NCBI GenBank assembly: GCA_947178215.1
Contig: CAMWXJ010000017.1
Span: forward strand, 1-59,685
Origin: an uncultured Porphyromonadaceae bacterium
Lineage (GTDB): Bacteria > Bacteroidota > Bacteroidia > Bacteroidales > Muribaculaceae
Direction: 5' to 3'
Length of the DNA stretch: 59,685 nt
Shown: one piece after another, positions 45,025-54,937 of the stretch
Numbering within the stretch: position 1 is the stretch's first letter
How the letters are laid out: each line of letters starts with the position of its first letter
Translations under genes and position numbers: made by a program
Notes under the pieces: generated by a model
Told to the model about the DNA's origin: nothing
Database searches by the model: none
The model's input: the letters and a program-made list of their open reading frames with translations, nothing else

Positions 45025-45615
45025 TTATTGCTGTTTTTTCTTGGGGCTTATCATGATAATCATGCGCTTGCCTTCGAGCACGGGCATCTGCTCTACCTTG
45101 CCAAACTCTTCGAGGTCGTTGGCAAAACGCAGCAGCAGCACTTCACCCTGCTCTTTGAAGAGGATTGCGCGACCTTTGAAGAACACGTAAGCCTTCACTT
45201 TGGCGCCTTCCTGAAGGAAGCCCTGGGCGTGTTTGAGCTTGAAGTTGTAGTCGTGGTCATCGGTCTGAGGCCCGAAGCGTATCTCCTTCACCACCACTTT
45301 GGTAGCTTTGGCTTTCTGCTCCTTCTGGCGCTTCTTCTGCTGATAGAGGAACTTCTGGTAGTCGAGAATCTTGCACACAGGCGGGTTGGCAGTGGGCGAG
45401 ATTTCAATCAGGTCGAGCTCAAGCTCTTCGGCCTTGGCGAGAGCCTCCTGAATGGTATAGATGCCGGGCTCCACGTTATCACCGACAAGACGGACCTCGC
45501 GGGCGCGGATACGCTCGTTGGTGTTATATGGGTCTTTTGCGGCACCGCGGTCATTGCGGCGCTGCTGTGAGGGGCGAGGGCGAGGGCCCTGGGGCACAAA
45601 GGTTTTTTTCTCCAT
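45025..45615 (-). CDS. infC: translation initiation factor IF-3
   Basis: A 196-residue factor that keeps ribosomal subunits apart and checks the initiator tRNA. The N domain begins [17 protein letters not shown] after a 30-residue basic, Pro/Arg/Gln-rich extension. The linker and C domain follow ([52 protein letters not shown]). The start is a plain ATG, not the rare AUU used for autoregulation in E. coli. It lies 10 bases after thrS. Confidence 0.97.
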   Translation of the reverse strand: MEKKTFVPQGPRPRPSQQRRNDRGAAKDPYNTNERIRAREVRLVGDNVEPGIYTIQEALAKAEELELDLIEISPTANPPVCKILDYQKFLYQQKKRQKEQKAKATKVVVKEIRFGPQTDDHDYNFKLKHAQGFLQEGAKVKAYVFFKGRAILFKEQGEVLLLRFANDLEEFGKVEQMPVLEGKRMIIMISPKKKQQ

Positions 45616-45625
45616 TCAGAGGGGT

Positions 45626-47563
45626 TCAGTTATTAATCATTTCGTTGACTTCACGAGTCAAATTCTCGGCAAAGGTAGTAATTTTCATCGTACCTTTATC
45701 GCCTTCACCCTGTTTTCTTACCGAAACTTCATCATTTTGGGCTTCTTTTTCACCCACGATGAGCAGATAGGGTATTCGTTTGAGCTCGTTGTCGCGTATT
45801 TTCTTGCCGATTTTCTCGTTGCGGTCGTCGACAATGGCGCGCACTTCGGCGTCGTTAAGGCGACGTGCCACGTCGTGAGCGTAGTCGTTGTACTTCTCCG
45901 ATATGGGGAGCACGACACACTGGTCCGGCGCAAGCCAGAGGGGGAAGCGGCCGGCGGTGTGTTCAAGAAGCACTGCCACGAAGCGTTCGAGCGAGCCGAA
46001 GGGGGCACGGTGAATCATAACGGGGCGGTGCTTGAGATTGTCGGCACCGGTATATTCGAGCTGGAAACGCTCGGGGAGGTTGTAGTCGACCTGGATAGTA
46101 CCGAGCTGCCAGCGGCGGCCTATGGCGTCCTTGACCATGAAGTCGAGTTTCGGGCCGTAGAACGCTGCCTCGCCAAGCTCGCGGCGGGCTTTGAGACCCT
46201 TTTCCTCACAGGCGTCTATGATGGCGTTTTCGGCGAGGTGCCAGTTTTCGTCGCTGCCTATATACTTGTCCTTGTTGTTGGGGTCGCGCAGCGAAATCTG
46301 GGCCTCGTAGTTGTCAAATTTGAGTGCCTTGAAGATATAGAGGATGATGTCCATTACTTTGAGGAACTCATCCTTTATCTGCTCAGGGGCACAGTAGATG
46401 TGAGCGTCGTCCTGCGTAAAGCCGCGTACTCGCGTCAGGCCGTGGAGCTCGCCGCTCTGCTCGTAGCGGTACACTGTACCAAACTCGGCGAGGCGCAGGG
46501 GCAGGTCGCGGTAGCTGCGCGGGGCTGCGCGGAATATCTCGCAGTGGTGGGGGCAGTTCATCGGTTTGAGCAGATACTCCTCGCCCTCCTCGGGGGTATG
46601 TATGGGCTGGAACGAGTCCTTGCCGTACTTGGCGTAATGACCCGAAGTGACATAGAGCTGCTTGTTGCCGATATGCGGGGTGATTACCTGCTGGTAGCCA
46701 TAGCGCTTCTGTATCTTGCGAAGGAACTGCTCCAGACGGTCGCGGAGAGCTGCGCCCTTGGGAAGCCAGAGGGGCAGGCCGGCGCCAACATTCTGCGAGA
46801 AGGCAAAGAGCTCCATCTCCTTGCCGAGCTTGCGGTGGTCGCGCTTCTTGGCCTCTTCGAGCATGGCGAGATACTCGTCAAGCATCTTCTGCTTGGGGAA
46901 GGTGATGCCGTAGACGCGCACGAGTTGCTGGCGCTTTTCGTCGCCACGCCAGTATGCGCCTGCAAGCGATAGAATCTTCACAGCCTTGATGGGGGCGGTG
47001 TTGGCGATATGCGGACCGCGGCACAGGTCGGTGAAGGCACCCTGGGTGTAGGTGGTGATATGTCCGTCTTCGAGTTCGCTGATGAGCTCGCACTTGTAGG
47101 TCTCGCCGCGCTCGCCGAAGAGTTTGAGGGCGTCGGCCTTGCTGATGTCAGCGCGGCAAATTTCGCTCTTGCGGCGCGCCAGCTCTATCATCTTTTTCTC
47201 GATGGCGGGGAAGTCGGCCGACGTGATGGTGTTACCGGCCGTGTCGATGTCATAGTAGAAGCCGTTCTCAATAGCGGGGCCTATGCCAAACTTCACTCCG
47301 GGCCACAGTTCTTGAAGGGCCTCGGCAAGAAGATGGGCCGACGAGTGCCAGAAAGCGTGCTTGCCTTCGGCATCTTCCCACTTATACAGCTTTATGGCGG
47401 CGTCCTCGTTGATGGGACGGCTTATGTCCCACTCCTGCTCGTTGACAGATGCGGCGAGAATATCCTGCGCCAGACGGGGGCTGATGCTCTCGGCTATCTG
47501 GATAGGGGTGGTTCCGGCCTCGTATTGCTTTACGGAGCCGTCGGGGAATGTGATGTTGATCAT
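45626..47563 (-). CDS. thrS: threonyl-tRNA synthetase
   Basis: A 645-residue class II synthetase. It has an N-terminal TGS domain ([16 protein letters not shown]), an editing domain with the [12 protein letters not shown] metal motif, the catalytic core (motif 2 [39 protein letters not shown], with [10 protein letters not shown]) and a C-terminal anticodon-binding domain. It charges tRNA-Thr and is the first gene of the thrS-infC-rpmI-rplT operon. A promoter with full -7 match lies at 47658-47628. I see no T-box or tRNA-like leader. Confidence 0.97.
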   Translation of the reverse strand: MINITFPDGSVKQYEAGTTPIQIAESISPRLAQDILAASVNEQEWDISRPINEDAAIKLYKWEDAEGKHAFWHSSAHLLAEALQELWPGVKFGIGPAIENGFYYDIDTAGNTITSADFPAIEKKMIELARRKSEICRADISKADALKLFGERGETYKCELISELEDGHITTYTQGAFTDLCRGPHIANTAPIKAVKILSLAGAYWRGDEKRQQLVRVYGITFPKQKMLDEYLAMLEEAKKRDHRKLGKEMELFAFSQNVGAGLPLWLPKGAALRDRLEQFLRKIQKRYGYQQVITPHIGNKQLYVTSGHYAKYGKDSFQPIHTPEEGEEYLLKPMNCPHHCEIFRAAPRSYRDLPLRLAEFGTVYRYEQSGELHGLTRVRGFTQDDAHIYCAPEQIKDEFLKVMDIILYIFKALKFDNYEAQISLRDPNNKDKYIGSDENWHLAENAIIDACEEKGLKARRELGEAAFYGPKLDFMVKDAIGRRWQLGTIQVDYNLPERFQLEYTGADNLKHRPVMIHRAPFGSLERFVAVLLEHTAGRFPLWLAPDQCVVLPISEKYNDYAHDVARRLNDAEVRAIVDDRNEKIGKKIRDNELKRIPYLLIVGEKEAQNDEVSVRKQGEGDKGTMKITTFAENLTREVNEMINN

Positions 47564-47627
47564 TACGGGTGCAATAAATATGTTGATATGCCGCGTGCCT
47601 ACGGATGCGCGCGGAAAATTGCGGGTG

Positions 47628-47658
47628 CAAATTTAACGAATTATTCCTGAACAGCAAA
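47628..47658 (-). promoter_or_regulatory. thrS operon promoter (-33 TTTG, -7 TAAATTTG)
   Basis: TTTG at 47658-47655 and TAAATTTG at 47635-47628 are 19 bp apart, about 65 bases upstream of thrS. Confidence 0.75.
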
Positions 47659-47676
47659 GCCATTTGCCCCAATAAA

Positions 47677-47725
47677 AAATACTCGACAGCCCGACGCAGG
47701 TCTCAGACTTGTGCGCCGGGCTGTC
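47677..47725 (-). terminator. terminator of the second SusC/SusD operon
   Basis: A stem of at least 9 bp (47685-47693 with 47717-47725) with a structured loop is followed on the minus strand by GAGTATTTTTTATT. It begins 27 bases after the SusD stop. Confidence 0.75.
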
Positions 47726-47751
47726 TTAAAACATGTATTTGACTTACCGCA

Positions 47752-49845
47752 TCATTCGGCTGAGCCGAATAGTGCCTCATAACCGGGATTCTGTGTCAGT
47801 TGCGGATTCATGGTGATTTCATAAGTTGGCACCATCCACAGATAGTAGGTGTCGAGCCAGCCCTTGCCGGCCGAAAGCGGGCTCGGGTAGGTAAACATCC
47901 AGCCCTTGCCGGGTGTCTTGCCTTCCGACATGGCATAACCTTCTGATTTGATCTTGTCGTAATCGACATATTCGCCACTGTAGCTACCGGTACCATAAGG
48001 GAAGCTGGAGCCGTCGACCCAGGCTCCGCACGGCTGACGGTTGACGTAATACGGGGCCTTGTGCCAGCGACGGATATCGTAAAAGGCGAATCCCTGGCCC
48101 ATCAGTTCTACCATACGCTCGCGTCGTATCTCCCACAGTACGGGATCAACCTCATAGTTGGTCTTGGCGTCATAGCCACGGGTCCAGGGCGATGTGCCCT
48201 TGTCGCGGTCGGGGTCAAAGTCGGGGCCTATCTCAGCGACTACCATGCGGCCTACACCGGCACGGTCACGCAGCTTGTTGATTGTCTCGTCGGCCACACT
48301 CTGGCTGAACTGACCAAGTTCCCAAGCTGACTCTGCATAATTGAGCAGAACCTCTTCGATGGTGAAAATAGGCTTGTCGGAGGTCTGGAACGATCCGTTG
48401 GAACCCACTTCCCACATTGTGAAATGCTTCCAGAAGTAGTAGCCCGTCAGGCAACGCATATAGTTGTCGGTCTGCGAAGTATTGAGGTTAGGCGAGGAAT
48501 GTACCATCGAGCCGCCCCAGTTGTGACCCGGCAGACGTTTCGATCCGAGGCTCTCGTCGCCGGTACCATTGTCGCAATACACATTGGCGCCGAAATAGTC
48601 GATATAACGGCGGAACTTGGCGGCATACTCCTCATCGATGGTAAACGCACCACCGTTGAGCTTCTCGCCGGGCTGCCAGAAAGTCCACTTCTTGAAAGTA
48701 GTTTCGTTGTCAGGAGCTGCGAAATTGTCTATGCGAGCCTGTGCGGGCGGACAGAAGTTGATGAGCAGTCGAGGGTCACGGTCGGCAAAATAATCATACA
48801 GGTCTTTACCGCGGCCGCCCTCAAAACTTGACGACGCATTGCCGATGGGCTTGCCGTTGGCCATGAGGAACATGTCAACGGTGTGCTGGGGGGCGTCAGC
48901 GCGATGTGCCTCGACATGGATGTAGTCGGAGAAACGATGCATAAGCAGAGTGCCGTATTCCTTGAACATGATTATGCCCGGAACACCGGTAAGGTTTTCG
49001 GTGGTCATTACTTCGTCATATCCGGCACCGGGATATTTGTTGGTGCCTTTGCCATAATACAGCGCCGGATACTTGTCCATAAGCTCACGCGACACACTCA
49101 TGCACTTGCGCAAATAGTCGGCCGAAGGCTCGTCGAGACCGTGATATTTGGCCCATGTTCCTTCGCGGAGGAGGAAACGGCTGAGAGCGGCGCGGCAAGC
49201 GTCGGCGGTAACAGGATTGTCGCCATCCTTGGAGCAGTCGCCTATGTTGGCGATAGCATATTCCAGACGGCTGATAATGCTGTCGGCAACCTCCTTGCGT
49301 GGAGTGCGGGGGCCATAAGCTGCCTCGTCGGTGTCAGACAACACGGTGTTTATCCAGGGCACATCACCATACTTGTTGACGAGCTCCATATACCACCAGG
49401 CGTGGAAGAAGTAGCCTACGGATCTCCAGTGACGGCGCTCGGCATCGGTGAGCTCATTGTCTTCGTCAAGATGGCTCAGCATGATATTGACCGTGCGGAC
49501 AGGGCCGAAGCTCCAGTTGTCGGAATTGGTGGTCGGGGTGATGTTCTGCCAGGCGTAAGGGTTGAGCGAGTTGTCGTTTCGACAAGTCATGATTCCCGAA
49601 TAGAAATCACTGGCCCACTGTGCGTTGCCGTAATAGGTGTTATTGTGGTTGGTCCAGATGATAGTGTTGGTGAACAGCCCGTAGCAGTTATACATATAGC
49701 CCTTGAAGTTATTGTAGGTCTGAAATGCATTCTGCTCTGTAAGGGTTGTGGTGGGATACTTCTCAAGGAAGTCATCGTTACACCCGGTCAAGGCTGCCAG
49801 CGACGCCATCGCCACCACCGGTATGAAGTGTTTGAAGATTTTCAT
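47752..49845 (-). CDS. SusD/RagB-family outer-membrane nutrient-binding lipoprotein
   Basis: A 697-residue SusD-like protein with a signal peptide ending LTGC; Cys22 is the lipidation site and NDDF follows. The mature start (FLEKYPTTTLTEQNAFQTYNNFKGYMYNCYG), the helical VGYFFHAWWYMELVNKYGDVPWI block and the C-terminal EIRRERMVELMGQGFAFYDIRRW are family hallmarks. It is unusually rich in Trp, Tyr and Asn, in keeping with glycan binding. It partners the SusC encoded 25 bases upstream. The divergent sulfatase hints at a sulfated glycan as ligand, but that rests on proximity alone. Confidence 0.94.
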   Translation of the reverse strand: MKIFKHFIPVVAMASLAALTGCNDDFLEKYPTTTLTEQNAFQTYNNFKGYMYNCYGLFTNTIIWTNHNNTYYGNAQWASDFYSGIMTCRNDNSLNPYAWQNITPTTNSDNWSFGPVRTVNIMLSHLDEDNELTDAERRHWRSVGYFFHAWWYMELVNKYGDVPWINTVLSDTDEAAYGPRTPRKEVADSIISRLEYAIANIGDCSKDGDNPVTADACRAALSRFLLREGTWAKYHGLDEPSADYLRKCMSVSRELMDKYPALYYGKGTNKYPGAGYDEVMTTENLTGVPGIIMFKEYGTLLMHRFSDYIHVEAHRADAPQHTVDMFLMANGKPIGNASSSFEGGRGKDLYDYFADRDPRLLINFCPPAQARIDNFAAPDNETTFKKWTFWQPGEKLNGGAFTIDEEYAAKFRRYIDYFGANVYCDNGTGDESLGSKRLPGHNWGGSMVHSSPNLNTSQTDNYMRCLTGYYFWKHFTMWEVGSNGSFQTSDKPIFTIEEVLLNYAESAWELGQFSQSVADETINKLRDRAGVGRMVVAEIGPDFDPDRDKGTSPWTRGYDAKTNYEVDPVLWEIRRERMVELMGQGFAFYDIRRWHKAPYYVNRQPCGAWVDGSSFPYGTGSYSGEYVDYDKIKSEGYAMSEGKTPGKGWMFTYPSPLSAGKGWLDTYYLWMVPTYEITMNPQLTQNPGYEALFGSAE

Positions 49846-49870
49846 GTCGATGTGAATGAGGGGGATTGGA

Positions 49871-52800
49871 TTAGAAAGTGATGGAGGCGCCTACCGACCA
49901 AGTGCGGTAGAAGGGATATGTCCAGCTCAGATTCTCAGGGTCATAACCTTTGGGGAGCGAAGTCCAGGTATGAAGGTTCTCGACGCTACCATATATTCGC
50001 AACTGCTTCACTGTGAGCTTTTCAAGCCATTGGGCGGGAAGAGTGTAACCGATAGTTACATTCTTTATGCGCAGATATGAAGCGTCTTGCAGATATTTGT
50101 CTGATGTACGTGCGTTGGAGCCGATATTCTGCTCCTGACCGTAGATGCGGAAGAGCTCGGCATCGGGATTTGCTGCAACCATGAAGTCGGGGCTATCGGG
50201 ATCGTAGCTCTTGGCAGTCCAGTAATCGGTCTGATTGTAATACACGGGCCAGAAAACGCCGTCGGCTCCTGCTGCGGCAAACGGGAAGAGAGCGGCTCCG
50301 CCAATCCAGTAATCACGCTTGCCCACACCTTGCAGTCGGACATCGATATCTATGCCTTTCCAGTTGACACCGAAGTTGGCGCCATATTGATAGCGGGGAG
50401 TAGAGTTGCCTATGACTTTGAGGTCGCCGGGATTGTCGCGGGTATTCTCGCCATTGTTGATGATGCCGTCGCCGTTAAGGTCCTTGAATTTCATGTCGCC
50501 GGGCTTTACGGTATAGCCGAGAATGGAAGGCACGCCTTCCTTAAGTTGCCATGTGCCGCCCTTGGCTTTTTCTATGTCGAAATCGTCAATCGTATAATAG
50601 CCGTCGGCCACATAGCCGTAGATGTCGTTGAGAGGACGCCCCTCAAACCACTGGTTGAGCGAGCCGGTGGCGTTGTTGTATTTCGTCACCTTTGATCTGC
50701 TGTCATACACGTTGACACCCACACGATAGCTCCAGTCACCGATACGATCCTGCCACTGCAGATTAATCTCTATGCCGTCGGTGCGCATGTCGGCGATATT
50801 CTGCAAAGGAGCCGATGCACCAACCGTCGACGGGAGTTCGGAACCGTCGGCGAGCATATCGCTCGTTGAGCGGCGATACCACTCAAACATACCCTGAAGT
50901 CGGTTATTGAACATACGCCAGTCGAGGCCCACATTAAATGTCTTTACTTTTTCCCATGTAAAATTGGCACGTATAAGTCCTGGGACACCTATGAGGGTGA
51001 CCTTTTCGCCATTGTCAAGCCATATGTTAGACTCGCCTACCGCCATCTGTGCCACATACTGGTACGGATCGATTGCCTGATTGCCTATCGAGCCATAGGC
51101 CACACGCGGCTTGAGTTCGTCGAGCCAGCCGCGAGCTCCCTCCATGAATGACTCGCCGGTGATGCGCCATGCGGCCGACACCGAGGGGAAGAAACCGAAG
51201 CGGTTGTTCTTGGGGAATTTCGACGATCCGTCATAGCGGCCGCTCAGCGACAGGAGATAGCGCTCGTCGAAGTTGTAGTTGATACGTCCGAAGCCGCCAC
51301 GGATAGTATACTCGGTGTATGCTTCGGAGATGTTCTTGATGCCGGTGCCTCCACCAAACGACGGAACTGAAGGAACTGCCTGCCCCTGGATATTGGCGTT
51401 GAGGGTCGACTGTGAATAACGTTCCTGATTATAGCCGGCCATGGCGGTGATGTTGTGCTTCTCGGCTATCTTCACAGAATAGTTGGTGTAGATATTGAGG
51501 GCATTGTATTTGCGCACCCACTGGTTTGCATAATAGGTGTCTTTGGTCGGATCGGTCGGCGATGTCTTCTGTGCAAGCTGCACATCGGCATAGCTCAGGA
51601 TACCCTGATAATACTTGGTGTTATAGTCGGTCTGGTTGTAGGTATACTCGCCCGTCACGGTCCAATCTTTCATCAGTTTAAGGATGGAGCGTATCTGGAT
51701 GCGCGGTATCGAATAGTTGTTATCGCCGGTAGGCGCGAGCATGTAGGAGTTATATGGCGAATCGATAGGAAGGTCGACACTGCTGTTGGAGAGATACTCG
51801 GCTGGCATATCGCCTTTGACAGGATACCAGTTGATGAGACGGGTAGCATACGGGTCACGTATCGTATTGGCAAGGAAAGTATTGCTGCGCTGGGTGTAGA
51901 ACATAGATAGTTCCTGGGTCCACCATGACGTCACGTCGCCCGATACAAACGAGCTTATCGATTTGCGCCGGAACAAATCCTTGTCGGTGATAAGCGGGCC
52001 GTTTTCACGCGAGTAGTTGGCCGCCATGCGGAAACGTATGCGGTCGGTTCCGCCCTGCATTGCTACGTTATGGTTGCTGAGTGCGCCGGTGCCGAGAATA
52101 CTGCCCTGCACATCGCTTTCTTTGAGATAATAGATACGACCGTCGGTGTGGCGGTAGATACCGTTGTCGGTCACACCTTCGAGGGTACCGGCACGATATT
52201 GGCCCAGCAATTCCTTCCAGGTCGACACACTGCCGTCGCCGGCCCAGTACTGGCTCGAATACCCGGCTTCTTCGTAAGCCGCAATATAATTTTCAAGCGA
52301 CGTCTGCTCGGGACGGTTGATGGAGCGCTCCCAGCCCTGATTGAAGCTGTAAGTAAGCGAGAATTTAGCATCCTTATTGGGGCGCTTGGTGGTGATGAGT
52401 ATTACGCCGCCGGCGGCTCGGGCACCATATATGGCCGAGGAAGCCGCGTCTTTAAGTACTGTGACACTCTCGATGTCGTCGGGTGAAAGCTGGCTGAAAT
52501 CACCTTCCACATTGTCGATAAGCACTAGCGGACCGCCACCGTTGAGCGAGAGCGTACCGCGAATCTGGAGATTTTTGGCCTGACCGGGCGATGAACCACC
52601 GGATACGTAGAGGCCGGGGATAGCTCCCTGAAGAGCGGCTGCTGCATTGACCACAGGACGATCGCCGAGAACCTCCTCCATTTTTACCTGAGACACGGCG
52701 CCGGTAAGGTCGGCTTTCTTCTGTACGCCGAAGCCTATCACCACAACCTCGTCAAGGTCATTGACATTTGATGTGAGAGTCACCGACAGCGGCTCGCCTT

Positions 52801-53098
52801 CCCATACTACCTCGACCGGCTTACACCCTATGTAAGAAATGCGCAGGGTAGCGCCCTTTTTGACATTGGGAATGCTGAATTTACCGTCGATGTTGGTACC
52901 TGCACCGGTAGCGGTTCCGGCGACTATTACAGACGCCCCGATCAGTGGTTCGCCTGATTCGTCGAACACTGTGCCAGTGCACGTTCCCTGATCAGCGGGA
53001 GGCGACTGAATCTCAGTCGTAGATGCAGTAGCGGTGACATGGTAGGCGGGTGCTGTAAGCACACAAGCCAATAATGCTCTTGTTACTACTTTGTTCAT
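49871..53098 (-). CDS. SusC/RagA-family TonB-dependent receptor
   Basis: An intact 1075-residue outer-membrane receptor. A signal peptide (about residues 1-25) is followed by a carboxypeptidase-regulatory-like domain (GTVFDESGEPLIGASVIVAGTATGAGTNIDGKF region, about 40-105), the SusC signature with TonB-box character (LDEVVVIGFGVQKKADLTGAVSQV), a plug domain (VLKDAASSAIYGARAAGGVILITTK) and a 22-strand-type barrel. The barrel holds a long NGDGIINNGENTRDNPGDLKVIG insertion. It imports the substrate captured by the downstream SusD using TonB energy. Its promoter has a G10 tract between an upstream TGTTAAAT box and the -33 element, and the start lies about 28 nt from the inferred transcription start. 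Confidence 0.96.
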   Translation of the reverse strand: MNKVVTRALLACVLTAPAYHVTATASTTEIQSPPADQGTCTGTVFDESGEPLIGASVIVAGTATGAGTNIDGKFSIPNVKKGATLRISYIGCKPVEVVWEGEPLSVTLTSNVNDLDEVVVIGFGVQKKADLTGAVSQVKMEEVLGDRPVVNAAAALQGAIPGLYVSGGSSPGQAKNLQIRGTLSLNGGGPLVLIDNVEGDFSQLSPDDIESVTVLKDAASSAIYGARAAGGVILITTKRPNKDAKFSLTYSFNQGWERSINRPEQTSLENYIAAYEEAGYSSQYWAGDGSVSTWKELLGQYRAGTLEGVTDNGIYRHTDGRIYYLKESDVQGSILGTGALSNHNVAMQGGTDRIRFRMAANYSRENGPLITDKDLFRRKSISSFVSGDVTSWWTQELSMFYTQRSNTFLANTIRDPYATRLINWYPVKGDMPAEYLSNSSVDLPIDSPYNSYMLAPTGDNNYSIPRIQIRSILKLMKDWTVTGEYTYNQTDYNTKYYQGILSYADVQLAQKTSPTDPTKDTYYANQWVRKYNALNIYTNYSVKIAEKHNITAMAGYNQERYSQSTLNANIQGQAVPSVPSFGGGTGIKNISEAYTEYTIRGGFGRINYNFDERYLLSLSGRYDGSSKFPKNNRFGFFPSVSAAWRITGESFMEGARGWLDELKPRVAYGSIGNQAIDPYQYVAQMAVGESNIWLDNGEKVTLIGVPGLIRANFTWEKVKTFNVGLDWRMFNNRLQGMFEWYRRSTSDMLADGSELPSTVGASAPLQNIADMRTDGIEINLQWQDRIGDWSYRVGVNVYDSRSKVTKYNNATGSLNQWFEGRPLNDIYGYVADGYYTIDDFDIEKAKGGTWQLKEGVPSILGYTVKPGDMKFKDLNGDGIINNGENTRDNPGDLKVIGNSTPRYQYGANFGVNWKGIDIDVRLQGVGKRDYWIGGAALFPFAAAGADGVFWPVYYNQTDYWTAKSYDPDSPDFMVAANPDAELFRIYGQEQNIGSNARTSDKYLQDASYLRIKNVTIGYTLPAQWLEKLTVKQLRIYGSVENLHTWTSLPKGYDPENLSWTYPFYRTWSVGASITF

Positions 53099-53132
53099 GG
53101 AATAAGTTAGGTTAAATTAAATTTTGATTTTC

Positions 53133-53164
53133 CAAAATTAATAAAAATAAACGATTTTTACAAG
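53133..53164 (-). promoter_or_regulatory. promoter of the second susC (-33 CTTG, -7 TAATTTTG)
   Basis: CTTG at 53164-53161 and TAATTTTG at 53140-53133 are 20 bp apart. The -7 box matches TAnnTTTG fully. Confidence 0.7.
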
Positions 53165-53187
53165 AGCTGAATCTTGGAGTTATACCA

Positions 53188-53197
53188 CCCCCCCCCC
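53188..53197 (-). repeat. poly-G tract (G10) upstream of the second susC promoter
   Basis: Ten G on the minus strand, directly after TGTTAAAT (53205-53198) and 23 bp before the -33 element. It is the longest G/C homopolymer I found in the window. Confidence 0.95.
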
Positions 53198-53205
53198 ATT
53201 TAACA
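53198..53205 (-). promoter_or_regulatory. TGTTAAAT upstream box of the second susC
   Basis: Identical octamer to 9535-9528 upstream of the first susC. Exactly 33 bp separate it from the -33 box in both places; the preceding bases also agree (CAGA just before it). Confidence 0.55.
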
Positions 53206-53292
53206 CTCTGTATGACAGCTGATTATTCCGAAGTGATTTTTTTCATCAAATGGCTTTTTTATGACTTTGGCTGCACTCTCAAAGCCCTCTAA

Positions 53293-53324
53293 TTTGGCGC
53301 TGCGCGGGATTATGGTTAATTTTG
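53293..53324 (+). promoter_or_regulatory. sulfatase gene promoter (-33 TTTG, -7 TAATTTTG)
   Basis: TTTG at 53293-53296 and TAATTTTG at 53317-53324, 20 bp apart, both boxes perfect. Confidence 0.75.
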
Positions 53325-53386
53325 CGGGGTCGGCTCGGACTCGCAATGCTCGACACATTCATCATTCTTAACGATTTCAATTTATC

Positions 53387-54937
53387 ATGAGACACAGTTT
53401 AGGCGCTATGGCCGTCGCTGCCTGCATCACTGCCTCAGCGCAGGCGCCTGCCAACCGTCCCAATATAATATATGTGTTTCCCGACCAGATGCGCAACCAC
53501 GCCATGGGCTTCTGGAACGAGGAAGGCTTCCGCGACTCCGTCAACTTCAAGGGCGACCCCGTAATCACGCCTCGTCTCAATGCTTTCGCGCGCCAGGCGC
53601 GTGTCCTCACGTCGTGTCAGAGCAACTTTCCCCTCTCGTCGCCTCACCGTGGCATGTTGCTCACCGGCATGTTCAGCGAAAACTCCGGCGTGAGCGCCAA
53701 CTGCGTCGCCAACCGCCCGGTCAGCGACCTGCGCGACGACGCTGTGTGCATCTCCGACGTGCTTAGCAGCGCCGGATACAACTGCGCCTACATCGGCAAG
53801 CTCCATGCCCACCACCCGACGCCCAACGACCCCGACCGCCCCGGGCTATACGTCGAAGACCGCGTGCCGGCCTGGGACGCCTACACGCCCCCCGAACGCC
53901 GCCACAGCTTCGACTACTGGTATAGCTACGGCACTTTCGACGTGCACAAGCATCCGCACTACTGGGACACCGACGGACGCCGCCACGACATCGACGACTG
54001 GTCGCCACGCCATGAGACCAACAAGGCGATAGCCTATCTGCGCAACGACGGCAACGTGCGCGACACCTCGCGCCCATTTTTCATGATGGTAAGCTATAAC
54101 CCGCCGCATTCTCCCTACCGCTCGACCGACGACTGCCTCGAAGAGGACTACGCCCTGTATGCCGACAAGCCGCTCGGCGAACTGCTCGTGCGCGAAAATG
54201 CCGACACTACGATGAGCAAGGCGGTGTCGGCCCGCTACTACTTCGCGTCGGTTACGGGCGTCGACAGGCAGTTCGGCCGCATACTCGACACACTCGACAG
54301 CCTCGGGCTCGCCGACAACACGATAGTTGTGTTCTCATCCGACCACGGCGAGACAATGTGCAGCCAGGGCGTGGAGGACCCCAAGAACTCCCCCTACTCC
54401 GAGAGCATGAACGTGCCTATGCTCGTGCGCTATCCCGGGCATATCGCTCCCGATGTCGACCGTGGCCTCATCATGTCGAGCCCCGACATAATGCCCACAC
54501 TGCTCGGCATGGCCGGACTGGCCGACAGGATTCCGGCCGAAGTGGAGGGGCGCGACTACTCTGGCCGCTTCCTCGGCACCGGCGACAGCGCACCCCTGCG
54601 CGACGGCGCCCTCTATATGCGCAACGGCGACGGTGACCGCGACTCGCTCGGCAACGTCATAAGCTACTTCCCCGTGGCACGCGGCATCAAGACCGACCGT
54701 TACACCATCGCACTGACTATCGACAAAAAGACGGGCAAACTCAAAAGCAGCCTCTTCTTCGATGATATTGCCGACCCATATCAGCTACGCAACATACCGC
54801 TCGACGAACAGCCCGAGGTCGTAGCCGACTTGTGCGCCCGCATGGTCGACCTGCTGCGCGAGGCCGACGACCCGTGGTACAAGAACCACATTCTCGCCGA
54901 CATGATACCCTATCCGTCATCCGCCACCGCCGATTGA
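53387..54937 (+). CDS. exported sulfatase, serine-type (formylglycine-dependent)
   Basis: A 516-residue alkaline-phosphatase-superfamily sulfatase with a signal peptide (about residues 1-19). The signature reads SSPHRGMLLTG: Ser84 sits where the nucleophile is made, with Pro86 and Arg88 conserved and His in place of the usual Ser/Ala at position four. Ser-type sites are matured to formylglycine by a radical SAM enzyme (anSME) under anaerobic conditions; none is encoded here. Metal-site residues are visible in FPDQMRNH and VFSSDHGETM. A periplasmic role desulfating glycans such as mucin or host glycosaminoglycans would fit, together with the divergent SusC/SusD pair. Its stop overlaps the start of the next gene. 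Confidence 0.93.
   Translation: MRHSLGAMAVAACITASAQAPANRPNIIYVFPDQMRNHAMGFWNEEGFRDSVNFKGDPVITPRLNAFARQARVLTSCQSNFPLSSPHRGMLLTGMFSENSGVSANCVANRPVSDLRDDAVCISDVLSSAGYNCAYIGKLHAHHPTPNDPDRPGLYVEDRVPAWDAYTPPERRHSFDYWYSYGTFDVHKHPHYWDTDGRRHDIDDWSPRHETNKAIAYLRNDGNVRDTSRPFFMMVSYNPPHSPYRSTDDCLEEDYALYADKPLGELLVRENADTTMSKAVSARYYFASVTGVDRQFGRILDTLDSLGLADNTIVVFSSDHGETMCSQGVEDPKNSPYSESMNVPMLVRYPGHIAPDVDRGLIMSSPDIMPTLLGMAGLADRIPAEVEGRDYSGRFLGTGDSAPLRDGALYMRNGDGDRDSLGNVISYFPVARGIKTDRYTIALTIDKKTGKLKSSLFFDDIADPYQLRNIPLDEQPEVVADLCARMVDLLREADDPWYKNHILADMIPYPSSATAD

Noticed and set aside
45461-46972. 503-codon plus-strand frame opposite infC/thrS
   Set aside because: Mirror of conserved thrS codons in GC-rich DNA. 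Similar long mirrors lie opposite lpxC/fabZ (41331-42464) and the carboxyltransferase gene (25598-26692).
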